A stretch of DNA of 64,000 nt from Aliiroseovarius salicola (GTDB lineage Bacteria; Pseudomonadota; Alphaproteobacteria; Rhodobacterales; Rhodobacteraceae): assembly GCF_027891095.1 (NCBI RefSeq), contig NZ_JAQIIO010000003.1, positions 372,001 to 436,000 of the forward strand, read 5' to 3'. Shown piece after piece: positions 35,428-44,829 of the stretch (its first letter is position 1; every line of letters begins with the position of its first letter). A program made the position numbers and the translations under genes. The notes below the pieces were generated by a model. It was not told where the DNA came from, searched no databases, and saw nothing but the letters and a program-made list of their open reading frames with translations.

Positions 35428-37296
35428 ATGCTGGACAAGTCGGAGAATATTGCTTCTGGGGCCTCTGGAATGCGAAAGCCGCTTGTTCAGTTTGATCGCC
35501 TGAAAGTGGTGTTTCAGACCAGAAATGGCCCTGTAACGGGGGTTGAAGACGTATCCTTCTCAATCCATCCCGGTGAGACGGTTTGTGTGGTTGGGGAAAG
35601 CGGATCGGGCAAATCCGTCTCCTCCCTGTCCCTGATGGGGCTTGTGGGGTACGGCGGTGGTAAAGTGGCCGACGGTCAGGTGTTGTTTCAACGGCGTGAC
35701 CTAAATGAGATCGATATGGCCAACGCCGAAGAAGAGGACATGCGCCTCTTGCGTGGAAACGATATCGGCATGGTGTTTCAGGAACCGATGACCGCGCTCA
35801 ACCCGGTGTTCACGGTGGGGTACCAGCTGGCAGAAGGTCTGCGGCATCACAAGGGGATGAGCAAGCGGGACGCGCGAGAGCATGCGACCCAGCTGTTGAA
35901 ACAGGTGCGCATCCCTGAACCGGAACGGCGGTTGGACCAATACCCTCATGAACTTTCCGGTGGGATGCGGCAGCGCGTTGTGATCGCCATGGCACTGGCC
36001 TGCGAACCGCGTCTGCTGATCGCGGATGAGCCCACAACTGCGCTCGATGTGACAATTCAGGCGGAAATCCTGGCCCTGATCAATCGGCTCAAGCGTGAGA
36101 CTGGCACCGCTGTGATGTTTGTCACGCATGACATGTCTGTGGTTGCCCAGATGGCAGATCGGGTGGTGGTCATGTATCGCGGGCACAAGGTTGAAGAAGG
36201 TCCGGTCGAGCAGATCTTTGCCGCACCGAAACACGACTACACCAAGGCGTTGTTGGCCGCCGTTCCGAAACTGGGAGATATGCGGGGCAAACTCACCCCG
36301 GAACCGATGCGGTTGATGGGGCAGGAAGAGGACCATGATCGTGCAATTACGCCCGTCGAAAGTACGCAGGAACCTTTGCTCTGCGTGCGCGGCCTGACCA
36401 CCCGTTTTCCGGTGAAAGGCGGGCTGCTACGGCGGACGGTGGCCCAGGTTCATGCGGCAGAGGATGTCTCATTCACTTTGAACAAAGGGCGCACGCTGGC
36501 TCTGGTCGGGGAAAGCGGCTGTGGTAAATCCACGGTGGGGCGTTCCATTCTGCGATTGGTGGAGCCGACAGGGGGCGAAGTCACGCTGGAGGGCACCGAT
36601 ATTCTGTCGCTCGGCCCGGATGCGTTGCGCAAGGCCCGGATGCAGATGCAGATGGTGTTTCAAGACCCGTTTGCCTCGCTCAATCCGCAGATGACATTGA
36701 TGGAGCAGGTGGCCGAACCCCTGCGTAACTTTACCAGCCTTCGGGGCCGCGACCTGATCGATCGTGTGGCACATCTGTTTGACCGGGTGGAGCTGCCGCA
36801 AAGCTTCCTGCGCCGCTATCCGCACGAGCTTTCGGGCGGACAACGCCAGCGCATCGCCATCGCGCGCGCGCTGGCTCTGAACCCCAAACTGATCGTCGCC
36901 GATGAAGCGGTGTCTGCGTTGGATGTCTCGGTACAGGCGCAGGTTCTCAACCTGATGATGGAGCTGCAGGCAGAGCTTGGCCTGTCCTATCTTTTCATCA
37001 GTCACGACATGGCGGTGGTAGAACGTGTCGCCCATGATGTCGGGGTCATGTATCTTGGTCGGATCGTCGAAATCGGACCCCGTCAGGCGGTGTTTGAAGA
37101 TCCGCAGCACCCCTATACCAAGGCCCTGCTCAAAGCGGTGCCTATTGCCGATCCGGCCCAGCGAGTTCTGGACCGTGACGTGTCCTTCAAACCAATCCCA
37201 TCCCCTATCCACCCTCTTGGCCACATCCCACCCCCTTCGATCTATGAAGAGGTGTCGCCGGGGCACAAAGTCTTGGTCTCTGATTGCGGATATTGA
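35428..37296 (+). CDS. Fused double ATPase of the peptide ABC transporter (DppD-DppF type)
   Basis: A 622-residue cytoplasmic protein with two complete ABC domains. The first has Walker [10 protein letters not shown] and signature LSGGMRQRV; the second has Walker [10 protein letters not shown], signature LSGGQRQRI and a C-terminal oligopeptide-binding tail. In many transporters these are separate DppD and DppF genes. AGGA lies 8 nt before the ATG. It is the natural partner of the divergent binding protein and permeases, as no other ATPase gene is nearby. Confidence 0.92.
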   Translation: MLDKSENIASGASGMRKPLVQFDRLKVVFQTRNGPVTGVEDVSFSIHPGETVCVVGESGSGKSVSSLSLMGLVGYGGGKVADGQVLFQRRDLNEIDMANAEEEDMRLLRGNDIGMVFQEPMTALNPVFTVGYQLAEGLRHHKGMSKRDAREHATQLLKQVRIPEPERRLDQYPHELSGGMRQRVVIAMALACEPRLLIADEPTTALDVTIQAEILALINRLKRETGTAVMFVTHDMSVVAQMADRVVVMYRGHKVEEGPVEQIFAAPKHDYTKALLAAVPKLGDMRGKLTPEPMRLMGQEEDHDRAITPVESTQEPLLCVRGLTTRFPVKGGLLRRTVAQVHAAEDVSFTLNKGRTLALVGESGCGKSTVGRSILRLVEPTGGEVTLEGTDILSLGPDALRKARMQMQMVFQDPFASLNPQMTLMEQVAEPLRNFTSLRGRDLIDRVAHLFDRVELPQSFLRRYPHELSGGQRQRIAIARALALNPKLIVADEAVSALDVSVQAQVLNLMMELQAELGLSYLFISHDMAVVERVAHDVGVMYLGRIVEIGPRQAVFEDPQHPYTKALLKAVPIADPAQRVLDRDVSFKPIPSPIHPLGHIPPPSIYEEVSPGHKVLVSDCGY

Positions 37297-37297
37297 G

Positions 37298-37549
37298 GCG
37301 TTCAAGCGGTTGACGGTGGCGCATCAGGAGGCGTTGGCGCAGGATGCGGCGCGGGCGCTCATTCGGCCTGCGGTTGCGGAGGCGATGGTGCGGTTTGAGG
37401 GGGCGGCGGCGGCGCGGTTTTTTGACACGCCGCATCTGGTGGAATTTGCCGGGGCGCGGGTGGAGATTGTGGTCAGCGTGGTGGAGGAAAGTGCGAGCGG
37501 GCAGCCGGTTGCAGTAACTGCAAGTCAAGAATCCAATCCGTTGAGTTAG
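37298..37549 (+). pseudogene. Coding remnant of unknown origin
   Basis: Directly after the ATPase stop, about 80 codons in another frame have strongly G/C-ending codons and an alpha-helical, Ala-rich product (for example LTVAHQEALAQDAARALIRP, then PHLVEFAGARVEIVVSVVEE). The frame has no plausible own start, and its last ten or so codons (TASQESNPLS) change character, as if the gene end had been replaced. I do not recognise the family. A 3' fragment left by the insertion of the neighbouring Rhs material is one explanation. Confidence 0.35.
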
Positions 37550-37606
37550 ACTGGTAGCGCTGATCAATCTCTAGCCCCCAAAATCAATCATACGAGATAT
37601 CCAAGT

Positions 37607-37978
37607 CTAGCGTGTTCCAGTGCTACCGAGACCAACGAAAACCAACTCGGGCAAATTAAGCACCCAAGGATCCTCTCTTTCGCAAGAGAACAATTCCAGT
37701 CTTTTACCATCCGATAGATAAAAAGCTGGATCAATTGGGAAGTCAGAACTCTGGTATCTGACGTCAACGACCTGCAACCCTTCCAACGTGTTACAGATTT
37801 TTTCTGATTTTTCATCCTCGTACCCAATCGAGATAGAATTTGCCTCGACAACTCTCCATGCAGATTGACAACTCAAGCTCCAATCCAACCCTGAGACGAC
37901 AAGAGTCGTGTTATCCCAAGAGCAAAATGAAATCTTGAGTGGCAGAGCCGATCTTATTTTAGAAGTTAAATCCTTCAT
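37607..37978 (-). CDS. Probable immunity protein next to the Rhs tip
   Basis: A 123-residue cytoplasmic-type protein with no signal peptide and no recognised family. It is called an immunity protein from context: its ATG is 1 nt after the stop of the Rhs-tip frame, with AGGAGG inside the end of that frame, so the two are translationally coupled, as toxin and immunity genes are. The base composition is visibly poorer in G and C than the neighbours. The frame is open to 38017, but the ATG at 37978 has the ribosome site. Confidence 0.6.
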   Translation of the reverse strand: MKDLTSKIRSALPLKISFCSWDNTTLVVSGLDWSLSCQSAWRVVEANSISIGYEDEKSEKICNTLEGLQVVDVRYQSSDFPIDPAFYLSDGKRLELFSCEREDPWVLNLPELVFVGLGSTGTR

Positions 37979-37979
37979 T

Positions 37980-38810
37980 TCATTCCTCCTGTTCAATATG
38001 TGTCCTGCTGCGCACATACTGCTTGCGTTCCGCTCTAGTCAAATTACTTGGTGGCTGTGGTGGCTTTCCAGTTCTTGGATCAATAGGCTGTCCATTAGAA
38101 TTCTCAAAAGAGGCACGACGAGGGTTTCTGCCATCTGGGTCCATCACTCTAACCTTTGACCCATCTGGTAGAGTATATTGCTTCCCAACCAACTTCCCAC
38201 TGGTGGGGGATACAACCGGCTTACTTTGATACCCAGCATCTTCAAACTCACTAACCATTTGGCGTTGGCTCGTAGGTAATGAGACACCGCTTGAATGTTT
38301 GACATCGCCCAATCGGCCACTTCCGGGCACCTTTGCAGTCCCGCGCTCATCAGCGACAAGATCTTTCACTGTTGATTTGACAGCCCCACCGACTTTTTCG
38401 ACGACTTTTGCGAGACCCTTGCCAACAGTGGCCCCTATGACCACATCCCCGGCAACGCCTGCTACGGCTTCGCCGACGCTGACGCTCCCATTAGAAACGC
38501 TCTGAACCGTCTGATAGGCGTCATGAACAGCGATGGCCGCCGAGACTGCTTTATACGCTGCAACTGCGCCCCAGACGGCCAATGGTACGAAGTTCCCGTT
38601 GGGATCACTGAGGTTCACCGGATCGTTAAACGAGTAGGAGCACCTGTTTGTTCCGGCTCCTGGTTGTGTGACTTCGAACCAGTCGGGTTGGATGAACATG
38701 GCGAGTTTGGGGGCGTCGTAGCGGGCGCCCGCGCATGTAGTCCTCGTTGGTCGCCCGCGTGAGAGTGATGGCGCCAGGATCAGTCGGGAAGTTGGCCGCG
38801 CTGTTGCCAA
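37980..38810 (-). pseudogene. Truncated Rhs core end with C-terminal toxin-like tip
   Basis: Read leftward, the frame begins in a degenerate Rhs core end (ARYDAPKLAMFIQPDWFEVT, GTNRCSYSFNDPVNLSDPNGN), which in intact Rhs proteins closes the shell before a variable toxin. A hydrophobic linker and a polar tip of about 110 residues follow (from GSGRLGDVKHSSG to THIEQEE). The core seems frameshifted: upstream codons ending EDYMR lie in another frame, in line with where DYMxARYYD would be expected. There is no room for a full Rhs gene, because an M20 peptidase starts at 38946. The toxin activity is not identified. An orphan tip plus immunity gene is the best description. Confidence 0.62.
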
Positions 38811-38945
38811 TCTCGTTCAAGGGCAGAAAGCGGAGCACGACATCTCTTTGTTCCGGTTTGACCGGTTTTACGGTGGTTCCACGCTGGAGCTTGGCTGCTT
38901 GATGTGACACTCTCTTCCGGTAATGACGTGATCAAGGAACGCTCC

Positions 38946-40109
38946 ATGCCCATCAAGAACCGCTTTGCCGAATTGCAGCAGGACATCACGGCCTGGCGTC
39001 GTGATTTTCACGAGCATCCCGAAATCCTGTTCGAGACCCACCGTACGGCGGGGATCGTGGCGGAAAAACTCGCTGAATTTGGGTGCGATGAGGTGGTCAC
39101 GGGAATTGGACGCACCGGGGTTGTTGGTGTGATCAAGGGGCAGAAAACCGGATCCGGCAAGGTAATCGGGTTGCGGGCGGATATGGATGCGCTGCCAATT
39201 CTTGAACAGACGGGGTTGGATTATGCCTCAAAGACCGAAGGTGCAATGCATGCCTGTGGGCATGACGGGCATACGGCGATGCTGTTGGGCGCGGCCAAAT
39301 ACCTGTCCGAGACGCGCAATTTCGATGGGACCGTTGTGGTGATCTTCCAGCCCGCCGAAGAAGGTGGCGGCGGCGGCAAGGAGATGTGTGACGACGGGAT
39401 GATGGATCGGTTTGGCATTCAGGAAGTCTATGGCATGCACAATTGGCCCGGTCAGCCGGTGGGGAGCTTTGCGATCCGCCCCGGTCCGTTCTTTGCGGCA
39501 ACTGACATCTGGACCGTGACATTTGAGGGCAAGGGCGGACACGCCGCCAAGCCCCACACCACTGTGGATACGACGGTGATGGCAGCGCAGGCGGTGACCG
39601 CGCTTCAGACCATCGCGGCGCGCAACGCCAATCCGGTGGAGCAGCTGGTGGTGAGCGTGACCTCGTTTGAGACATCATCCACAGCCTTCAACGTCATCCC
39701 GCAACAGGTTGTGGTCAAAGGCACGACGCGGACATTGTCAGGTGAGATCAGGGATCTGGCACAGGTGCGGATCACCGAGATATGTGAAGGGATTGCCGCG
39801 ACCTTCGGTGGCGTGGCCACAGTGGAATATAATCGCAATTATCCGGTGATGGTGAATCACGAAATGCAGACCGAATTTGCAGCGGATGTGGCCCGGAAGG
39901 TCTCTGGGGACTGCAATGATGCGCCTCTGGTGATGGGTGGAGAAGACTTCGCCTTCATGCTCGAAGAACGACCGGGTGCCTATATCCTGGTGGGCAATGG
40001 CGACACGGCGATGGTCCATCACCCGGAGTATAATTTCAACGATGAGGCCATTCCCGCGGGATGCAGCTGGTGGGCAGAAATTGCCGAACAAAGGATGCCG
40101 ATCGGGTAA
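38946..40109 (+). CDS. M20 family amidohydrolase (hippurate hydrolase-like)
   Basis: Metal-dependent aminoacylase/carboxypeptidase of 387 residues. Metal-site motifs are MHACGHDGHTAMLLGAAK and FQPAEEGGGGGKEM, with the RRDFHEHPEI opening and GGEDFAFMLEERPG near the end. Family members remove acyl groups from amino acids such as hippurate or indole conjugates; the substrate here is open. AAGGA lies 7 nt before the ATG at 38946. Single gene, downstream of the Rhs remnant and convergent with moaA. Confidence 0.9.
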   Translation: MPIKNRFAELQQDITAWRRDFHEHPEILFETHRTAGIVAEKLAEFGCDEVVTGIGRTGVVGVIKGQKTGSGKVIGLRADMDALPILEQTGLDYASKTEGAMHACGHDGHTAMLLGAAKYLSETRNFDGTVVVIFQPAEEGGGGGKEMCDDGMMDRFGIQEVYGMHNWPGQPVGSFAIRPGPFFAATDIWTVTFEGKGGHAAKPHTTVDTTVMAAQAVTALQTIAARNANPVEQLVVSVTSFETSSTAFNVIPQQVVVKGTTRTLSGEIRDLAQVRITEICEGIAATFGGVATVEYNRNYPVMVNHEMQTEFAADVARKVSGDCNDAPLVMGGEDFAFMLEERPGAYILVGNGDTAMVHHPEYNFNDEAIPAGCSWWAEIAEQRMPIG

Positions 40110-40165
40110 AGTCGCCTGCCGCATTGTTCGGGGCGCTGCTGGTGGCTCACGTTGTGAGCCTAAAA

Positions 40166-40224
40166 GGGGCGCTGCCCCTCGACCTGCGGTCTCACCCCGG
40201 GATATTTTGAGACAGAAGATGAGG
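40166..40224 (+). repeat. Dispersed intergenic repeat, copy B
   Basis: The small hairpin GGGGC-GCT-GCCCC, then ACCCCGGGATATTTT and GACAGAAGATGAGG. It has the same architecture as the copies at 28411 and 53823. A separate 7-bp hairpin (GGCTCAC-GTT-GTGAGCC) lies just before it at 40144-40160. Confidence 0.55.
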
Positions 40225-40230
40225 TGATGG

Positions 40231-40252
40231 GGCGGCTGATCGATCAGCCGCC
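40231..40252. other. 22-bp perfect palindrome over the moaA stop codon
   Basis: GGCGGCTGATC / GATCAGCCGCC is perfectly symmetrical and includes the codons for the last two Gly residues and the stop of moaA. In RNA it can form a 9-bp stem with the loop TCGA. No U tract follows, so it is not a standard terminator; it could end transcription with Rho, protect the 3' end, or be a protein site. Confidence 0.6.
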
Positions 40253-41290
40253 GGTATGGCTCATGTGGCGCTGGGTCTGCCCTGCGACTGACTGACGGGA
40301 ATAGTCGAAGTCATGACCTTTGGGTTTGCGCGCGATAGCAGCATGGATCGCTTCGATCAGATGAGCGTCATCGTCATTCTCGCGTAGCGGTGCGCGCAGA
40401 TCCGTCATGCCGTCATGGCCAAGGCATGTGTAAAGCTGGCCGGTGCAGCTCATCCGCACGCGGTTGCAGCTTTCGCAGAAGTTATGGCTGAGTGGCTGGA
40501 TCAGACCAATTTTCTGGCCGGTTTCTTCAAGGCGCATATAGCGGGCCGGACCGCCGGTATTGTCGCCCAGATCGGTAAGCGTATAGCGCGTTGCCAGTTC
40601 ATTTCGAAGATCGGTGAGCGACCAGTATTGGCCCAGACGCGCGACCTCGTCCATATCGCCCATTGGCATGACTTCGATGAAGGTCAGGTCCATGTCGCGT
40701 TCGGCACAGAAGGACACAAGGTCAAAAAGTTCCGACTGGTTGAAATCTTTCACCGCAACTGCGTTGATCTTTACCCGCAGCCCAGCTTTTTGCGCCGCTT
40801 CGATGCCGCGCAATACCTGGGGCAGGCGACCCCAGCGGGTGATTTTGGCAAATTTCTCTTCGTCCAGCGTGTCGAGCGAGACATTCACACGGCGCACTCC
40901 GCAGGCGTAAAGCTCATCGGCGAAACGGTGCAGTTGTGAGCCATTTGTGGTGAGGGTCAGTTCGTTGAGTGCCCCGCTATCGAGATGGCGCGACATGGCG
41001 CGGAAAAACTCCATGATCCCACGGCGCACAAGGGGTTCCCCCCCGGTAATCCGCAGCTTTTTTACGCCCAGCCCGATAAACGCGGTACAGATCCGGTCAA
41101 GCTCTTCCAGCGACAGAAGGTCCTTTTTTGGCAAAAAGGTCATGTGTTCGCTCATGCAATAGGTGCAGCGGAAATCGCAGCGATCGGTGACCGACAGACG
41201 CAGATAGGTCACTGGCCGCAGAAATGGATCGACCAAGCGCGGCGCGTCCGGGGAGACGGAAGAGGATGGATGTTGTGCAGTGTTTTCCAT
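40244..41290 (-). CDS. moaA: GTP 3',8-cyclase MoaA
   Basis: Radical SAM enzyme of 348 residues for the first step of molybdenum cofactor synthesis. The N-terminal cluster is Cys38, Cys42 and Cys45 (CDFRCTYC), the C-terminal cluster is in [13 protein letters not shown], and the chain ends with the functionally important Gly-Gly (MSHTGG). The length is usual. No other moa genes are adjacent. It is divergent from the lipoprotein gene. Confidence 0.95.
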   Translation of the reverse strand: MENTAQHPSSSVSPDAPRLVDPFLRPVTYLRLSVTDRCDFRCTYCMSEHMTFLPKKDLLSLEELDRICTAFIGLGVKKLRITGGEPLVRRGIMEFFRAMSRHLDSGALNELTLTTNGSQLHRFADELYACGVRRVNVSLDTLDEEKFAKITRWGRLPQVLRGIEAAQKAGLRVKINAVAVKDFNQSELFDLVSFCAERDMDLTFIEVMPMGDMDEVARLGQYWSLTDLRNELATRYTLTDLGDNTGGPARYMRLEETGQKIGLIQPLSHNFCESCNRVRMSCTGQLYTCLGHDGMTDLRAPLRENDDDAHLIEAIHAAIARKPKGHDFDYSRQSVAGQTQRHMSHTGG

Positions 41291-41364
41291 GACGCGAACC
41301 TATGCCTGTGATGGGCCGTATGCAAGGGCAGGGGCATCAAATCTCCATTGATCCAGGATCAAAT

Positions 41365-41856
41365 ATGCGTCACGTTCACCATATGAAAAACTATGTTTTA
41401 CTCCCCGCAATTGGGCTTGTCCTCTCAGGATGTGCCGGAATTGAAATCCCTCAATTTCTTCCGATGCCATCTGATCCGGATAGAACTTCGGCGCCTGTTT
41501 CCTCAACCGCGCCACCACCGCCGGTGGAGGGGGTGACTGTTGAAGAGTTGAGTGCGGTAGGCCCTGAAGACGTGCAGGGGTCAGCAAGTGCATCTTCGGC
41601 CTCTGATGGCGTGATTGGCACCACGATTGCCACTTTGGGTAACGCAACTGATCCCGGTTTCTGGATGGAAACCCCATTGGTTGCGACGGTCAGGGAAGGG
41701 CGGATCAAATCCAATGTGACCGGCCGTACCGTCAAGGTCACCTTGCGTCCGATACCGGGGCCGGCGGGGGCTGGTAGCCGGATATCTCTATCAGCGCTGC
41801 AATTGTTGGATCTACCCTTGGATGGTCTTCATAAGCTTGAGGTGTCTGGCCTGTGA
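41365..41856 (+). CDS. Rhodobacteraceae lipoprotein of unknown function
   Basis: A 163-residue protein with a lipoprotein signal peptide (YVLLPAIGLVLSGC; lipobox LSGC), a Pro/Ser/Thr-rich linker and a C-terminal domain with TLGNATDPGFWMETPLV and GSRISLSALQLLDLPL. Homologues in this family are often labelled D-galactarate dehydratase, which the sequence does not support. The start at 41365 has AGGA 7 nt upstream; the ATG at 41383 (MKNYVL) is an alternative. It overlaps the acyl-CoA ligase gene by 4 nt. Confidence 0.75.
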   Translation: MRHVHHMKNYVLLPAIGLVLSGCAGIEIPQFLPMPSDPDRTSAPVSSTAPPPPVEGVTVEELSAVGPEDVQGSASASSASDGVIGTTIATLGNATDPGFWMETPLVATVREGRIKSNVTGRTVKVTLRPIPGPAGAGSRISLSALQLLDLPLDGLHKLEVSGL

Positions 41857-43493
41857 CAACAGACCAATGGCTTGCTGAAGGTCGGGCGCGAAAACAAGTG
41901 CGCCGCTGGGCGAGCTGGGATGATATGCGGGCCGAGTTTTCGTGGGACATCCCCGATCACCTCAATATCGCAGAACGCTGTTGTGACAGCTGGGCAGCGA
42001 TGGATCCCGCGCGGGTTGCCCTGACCCACGTTACACAGGATGGCGTCGCCAGAGAGTGGAGTTTTGGCGAGCTTCGCGACTTGTCTGACCAATTTGCAAC
42101 TGTGTTGCAGGGGTCCGGTGTGACCAAAGGTGACCGCGTTGCGGTGTTGTTGGGGCAGGGGCCAGAGGTTCTGGTTGCACATTTTGCGGCTTATAAAATT
42201 GGTGCAGTCGTGCTGCCGCTCTTTACACTATTTGGGGTGGAAGCTCTGCGTTACCGGCTTTCGGACAGTGGGGCGAAAGCGGTGGTGACGGACGCTGAAG
42301 GCATGATCAAACTGTCTGAGATTCGCGAGGATCTTCCGGGTCTAACGCGTGTGTTCGTGACTGATGATGTCGCTGGAACAGCAAGCTTTTATGATTTGAT
42401 CAACGCAGCAGAGCCGCTGAGTGAGCGCGTGATGACAAAAGCCGAAGACCCGGCGCTGATGATCTACACGTCCGGTACAACCGGTGCGCCCAAAGGGGTG
42501 TTGCACGCGCATAGGTTCCTGTTGGGGCATTTGCCCTGTGTCGAAACCTACAACCCTGATTTTCCGCAGGCGGGGGACAAGGGTTGGACGCCTGCGGATT
42601 GGGCCTGGATCGGCGGGCTGATGGATCTGGCCATTCCGTTTCTTTACTTCGGTATTCCCATCGTCAGTCACCGGATGCGCAAGTTCGAGGCAGACGCGGC
42701 CTACCGCCTGATCGCTGATCATAAGGTCCGCAACCTTTTCCTGCCGCCAACTGCACTGAAACTGATGCGACAGTCGGGTGCTGTGCCCCCAGAGGTGGAT
42801 ATTCGGTCCATCGGGACCGGCGGGGAAAGTCTTGGGACAGAGCTTTTGAGATGGGCGCGTGGGGCCCTGAAGGTGGAGCTCAGTGAGTTTTACGGCCAGA
42901 CCGAATGTAATCTGGTTGTGTCCTCTGCGGCCGGGGCGATGACGGTAAAGCCGGGGTCAATGGGGCAACCCGTGCCCGGTCACGATGTGACGGTGATTGA
43001 TAAGAACGGCCAAGAATGTGCTCCGGGAGAAATGGGGGAGATTGCGGTGCGCGCGCCAGATCCGGTCATGTTTTTGCGCTACTGGAACCTGCCAGAGAAG
43101 ACGCAAGATAAGTTTCAGGGGGACTGGATGCGCACCGGTGATCTCGCCGTGCGCGATGCATATGGATATCTGACCTTTGCCAGCCGCGATGACGATGTGA
43201 TTACCTCAGCAGGTTATCGCATTGGCCCGTCCGAGATTGAAAACTGCCTGATGGCCCATCCCGATGTGGTGATGGCCGCCGTAATTGGCGTGCCGGATGA
43301 TCTGCGCACCGAAATCGTCAAAGCCGTTGTGGTGCTGCGCCAAGGTTGTGATGCCACAGGCAAGGATCGGGAACTTATTGATCTTGTGAAATCCCGGATC
43401 AGCCCGCATGTGGCACCACGCATCGTGGAATTCGCAGACGCCCTGCCGATGACAGCCACCGGCAAGATCATGCGGCGTGAATTGCGGGGCTAA
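41853..43493 (+). CDS. AMP-forming acyl-CoA synthetase
   Basis: ANL-superfamily ligase of 546 residues that activates a carboxylic acid through an acyl-AMP. Motifs are the P-loop MIYTSGTTGAPKG, FYGQTECN, WMRTGDLAV and the C-terminal catalytic Lys in MTATGKIMRRELRG. It resembles medium-chain acyl-CoA synthetases; the substrate is open. The start codon is GTG, overlapping the lipoprotein stop (GTGA). Convergent with the AlkD-like gene, 9 bp away. Confidence 0.88.
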   Translation: MTTDQWLAEGRARKQVRRWASWDDMRAEFSWDIPDHLNIAERCCDSWAAMDPARVALTHVTQDGVAREWSFGELRDLSDQFATVLQGSGVTKGDRVAVLLGQGPEVLVAHFAAYKIGAVVLPLFTLFGVEALRYRLSDSGAKAVVTDAEGMIKLSEIREDLPGLTRVFVTDDVAGTASFYDLINAAEPLSERVMTKAEDPALMIYTSGTTGAPKGVLHAHRFLLGHLPCVETYNPDFPQAGDKGWTPADWAWIGGLMDLAIPFLYFGIPIVSHRMRKFEADAAYRLIADHKVRNLFLPPTALKLMRQSGAVPPEVDIRSIGTGGESLGTELLRWARGALKVELSEFYGQTECNLVVSSAAGAMTVKPGSMGQPVPGHDVTVIDKNGQECAPGEMGEIAVRAPDPVMFLRYWNLPEKTQDKFQGDWMRTGDLAVRDAYGYLTFASRDDDVITSAGYRIGPSEIENCLMAHPDVVMAAVIGVPDDLRTEIVKAVVVLRQGCDATGKDRELIDLVKSRISPHVAPRIVEFADALPMTATGKIMRRELRG

Positions 43494-43502
43494 CCTAGTA
43501 AT

Positions 43503-44267
43503 TTACTCTTCCGTTGCTGAATCCTGAGGCTCTGAGGTGTCGATCTCTTCAACTGGTGCAGGCACATCCTCCGGTGTGAAACCGATATATTTTCCGGCTT
43601 CCTTTACAGCGAAATCTTTCATGATGTGACCGTGTTCCATGAGGAACTCCCGCACACGGTCCGGGTCATGTTTCGACAGATCTCGCAGCCACCAAGCCAC
43701 AGCCTTTTGCATGGCGCCATGCTTTAGGGTGGCCGCTGAGGCAACCCAGCCCAAGATCCGCTCACGTGCCTCGCGTTCCTCGGGTTTCGGATGGTTCTGC
43801 TTGGTCCATGGCAGGGTGATTACCAATGCGGCCCGCCGGATCCAGAGTGTGTCGGGCCACGGTGCCGCCTCAATCCATTCCTCAACTTCGTCAAGACGTG
43901 TGGGATCAGCCACGAGGCGTTTTTGCCCCGCCATGCAAGCGTGATCGGCAATGGCCCAGCTGTCGAACTGTGGCACCCAGCTTTTGATCAACTCCCAAGT
44001 GGCGTCATCCGGGCGAATGCGCGCTTGTGTCAGCAGCTTCGCAGCCGCGATACGTGCCTCGAAAATATCTGTGTTCCAGAGTTCATCTGCCAGGGCCACA
44101 CGCTCATCCACACTCAACTCTTTGCGCCAGGTTTTGGTCAGATCATTGAGTGTCGGGTTCGCTACGCCCAATACTTCGCGGGTCTGTTTGTGATAGGTGG
44201 CACTTTCCACCGCCCGTTTCGGGTCGATATGCGCGCGTATCGCGTTCAGGGCGTCATCGATGGTCAT
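43503..44267 (-). CDS. AlkD-like DNA alkylation repair protein
   Basis: A 254-residue HEAT-repeat protein of the DNA alkylation repair family, glycosylases for bulky or charged alkylated bases. Visible family stretches are GVANPTLNDLTKTWRK, DIFEARIAAAKLL, WVPQFDSWAIADHAC (Trp/Asp of the active cleft) and HGAMQKAVAWWLRDL. A tail of about 20 residues rich in Glu and Pro is extra. The start overlaps the stop of the PNPOx-like gene by 4 nt, so the two form an operon. Confidence 0.83.
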   Translation of the reverse strand: MTIDDALNAIRAHIDPKRAVESATYHKQTREVLGVANPTLNDLTKTWRKELSVDERVALADELWNTDIFEARIAAAKLLTQARIRPDDATWELIKSWVPQFDSWAIADHACMAGQKRLVADPTRLDEVEEWIEAAPWPDTLWIRRAALVITLPWTKQNHPKPEEREARERILGWVASAATLKHGAMQKAVAWWLRDLSKHDPDRVREFLMEHGHIMKDFAVKEAGKYIGFTPEDVPAPVEEIDTSEPQDSATEE

Positions 44268-44812
44268 TCATTATCTCCAAGGACGCCAGTGGGCAGCCCA
44301 TCAATTGTTGCGGTGTTTTTTGCGGCCCAGTAGTCTTCGACCGGTTCTGGTTTGGCTTTTAAGGCGGGCAACAGGATGTTCCGGTCACCGGTCAGTTCCA
44401 TTTGCGGAACGGCATAGCCGCAGGAGGTCTGCACCATCTCAACCTGCATATCGTAGATCTGTCGTGCTGCGTAGTCTTCCCCAAATCGGGCAATCAGTTC
44501 GTTCCAGTTATCATCCCGCGGGTGAAGTGTCCGCGCAGTGCCATAAGCGCGCAGGATCTGAGGGCGTTTGCCAAAGCTGCACCACATCAGGGTCATCCGA
44601 TTGAGTGCGCGAAGGTGCCCCGCCGTTTCATTGCCCGACCCCGTGTAGTTCAGCCAGAGGATCCGGTTTGGTCCCATGACGCGAAGGCTGTCCATCCCTT
44701 TGGGCGAGACATTCACCCGCCCCTCGGGCGCTGCTGTGCCGGTAAAGAACATGGGTTGTTCTTCGATAAAGGCGCGGTGGCTATCTTCGATCTTGTCAAA
44801 CTGTTTCGCCAT
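44264..44812 (-). CDS. Pyridoxamine 5'-phosphate oxidase-like protein
   Basis: A 182-residue flavin-binding split-barrel protein; QPMFFTGTAAPEGRVNVSPKG and RILWLNYTGSGNETAGHLR are typical of this PNPOx-like family, which is distinct from the true PdxH. Likely FMN- or F420-type oxidoreductase or binding protein, with the substrate unknown. It is upstream of and coupled to the AlkD-like gene and 17 bp downstream of glmS on the same strand. Confidence 0.8.
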   Translation of the reverse strand: MAKQFDKIEDSHRAFIEEQPMFFTGTAAPEGRVNVSPKGMDSLRVMGPNRILWLNYTGSGNETAGHLRALNRMTLMWCSFGKRPQILRAYGTARTLHPRDDNWNELIARFGEDYAARQIYDMQVEMVQTSCGYAVPQMELTGDRNILLPALKAKPEPVEDYWAAKNTATIDGLPTGVLGDNE

Positions 44813-44829
44813 GAAAGGCTCCTGTCCGG

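Noticed and set aside
40144-40178. Intrinsic terminator for the M20 peptidase gene (two small hairpins).
   Set aside because: Both hairpins are perfect but neither is followed by a U run, and one belongs to the dispersed repeat.
41365-41856. D-galactarate dehydratase, the name often attached to this lipoprotein family.
   Set aside because: The protein is a 163-residue lipoprotein with a Pro-rich linker; galactarate dehydratase is a much larger cytoplasmic enzyme. The label is a database error in my view.
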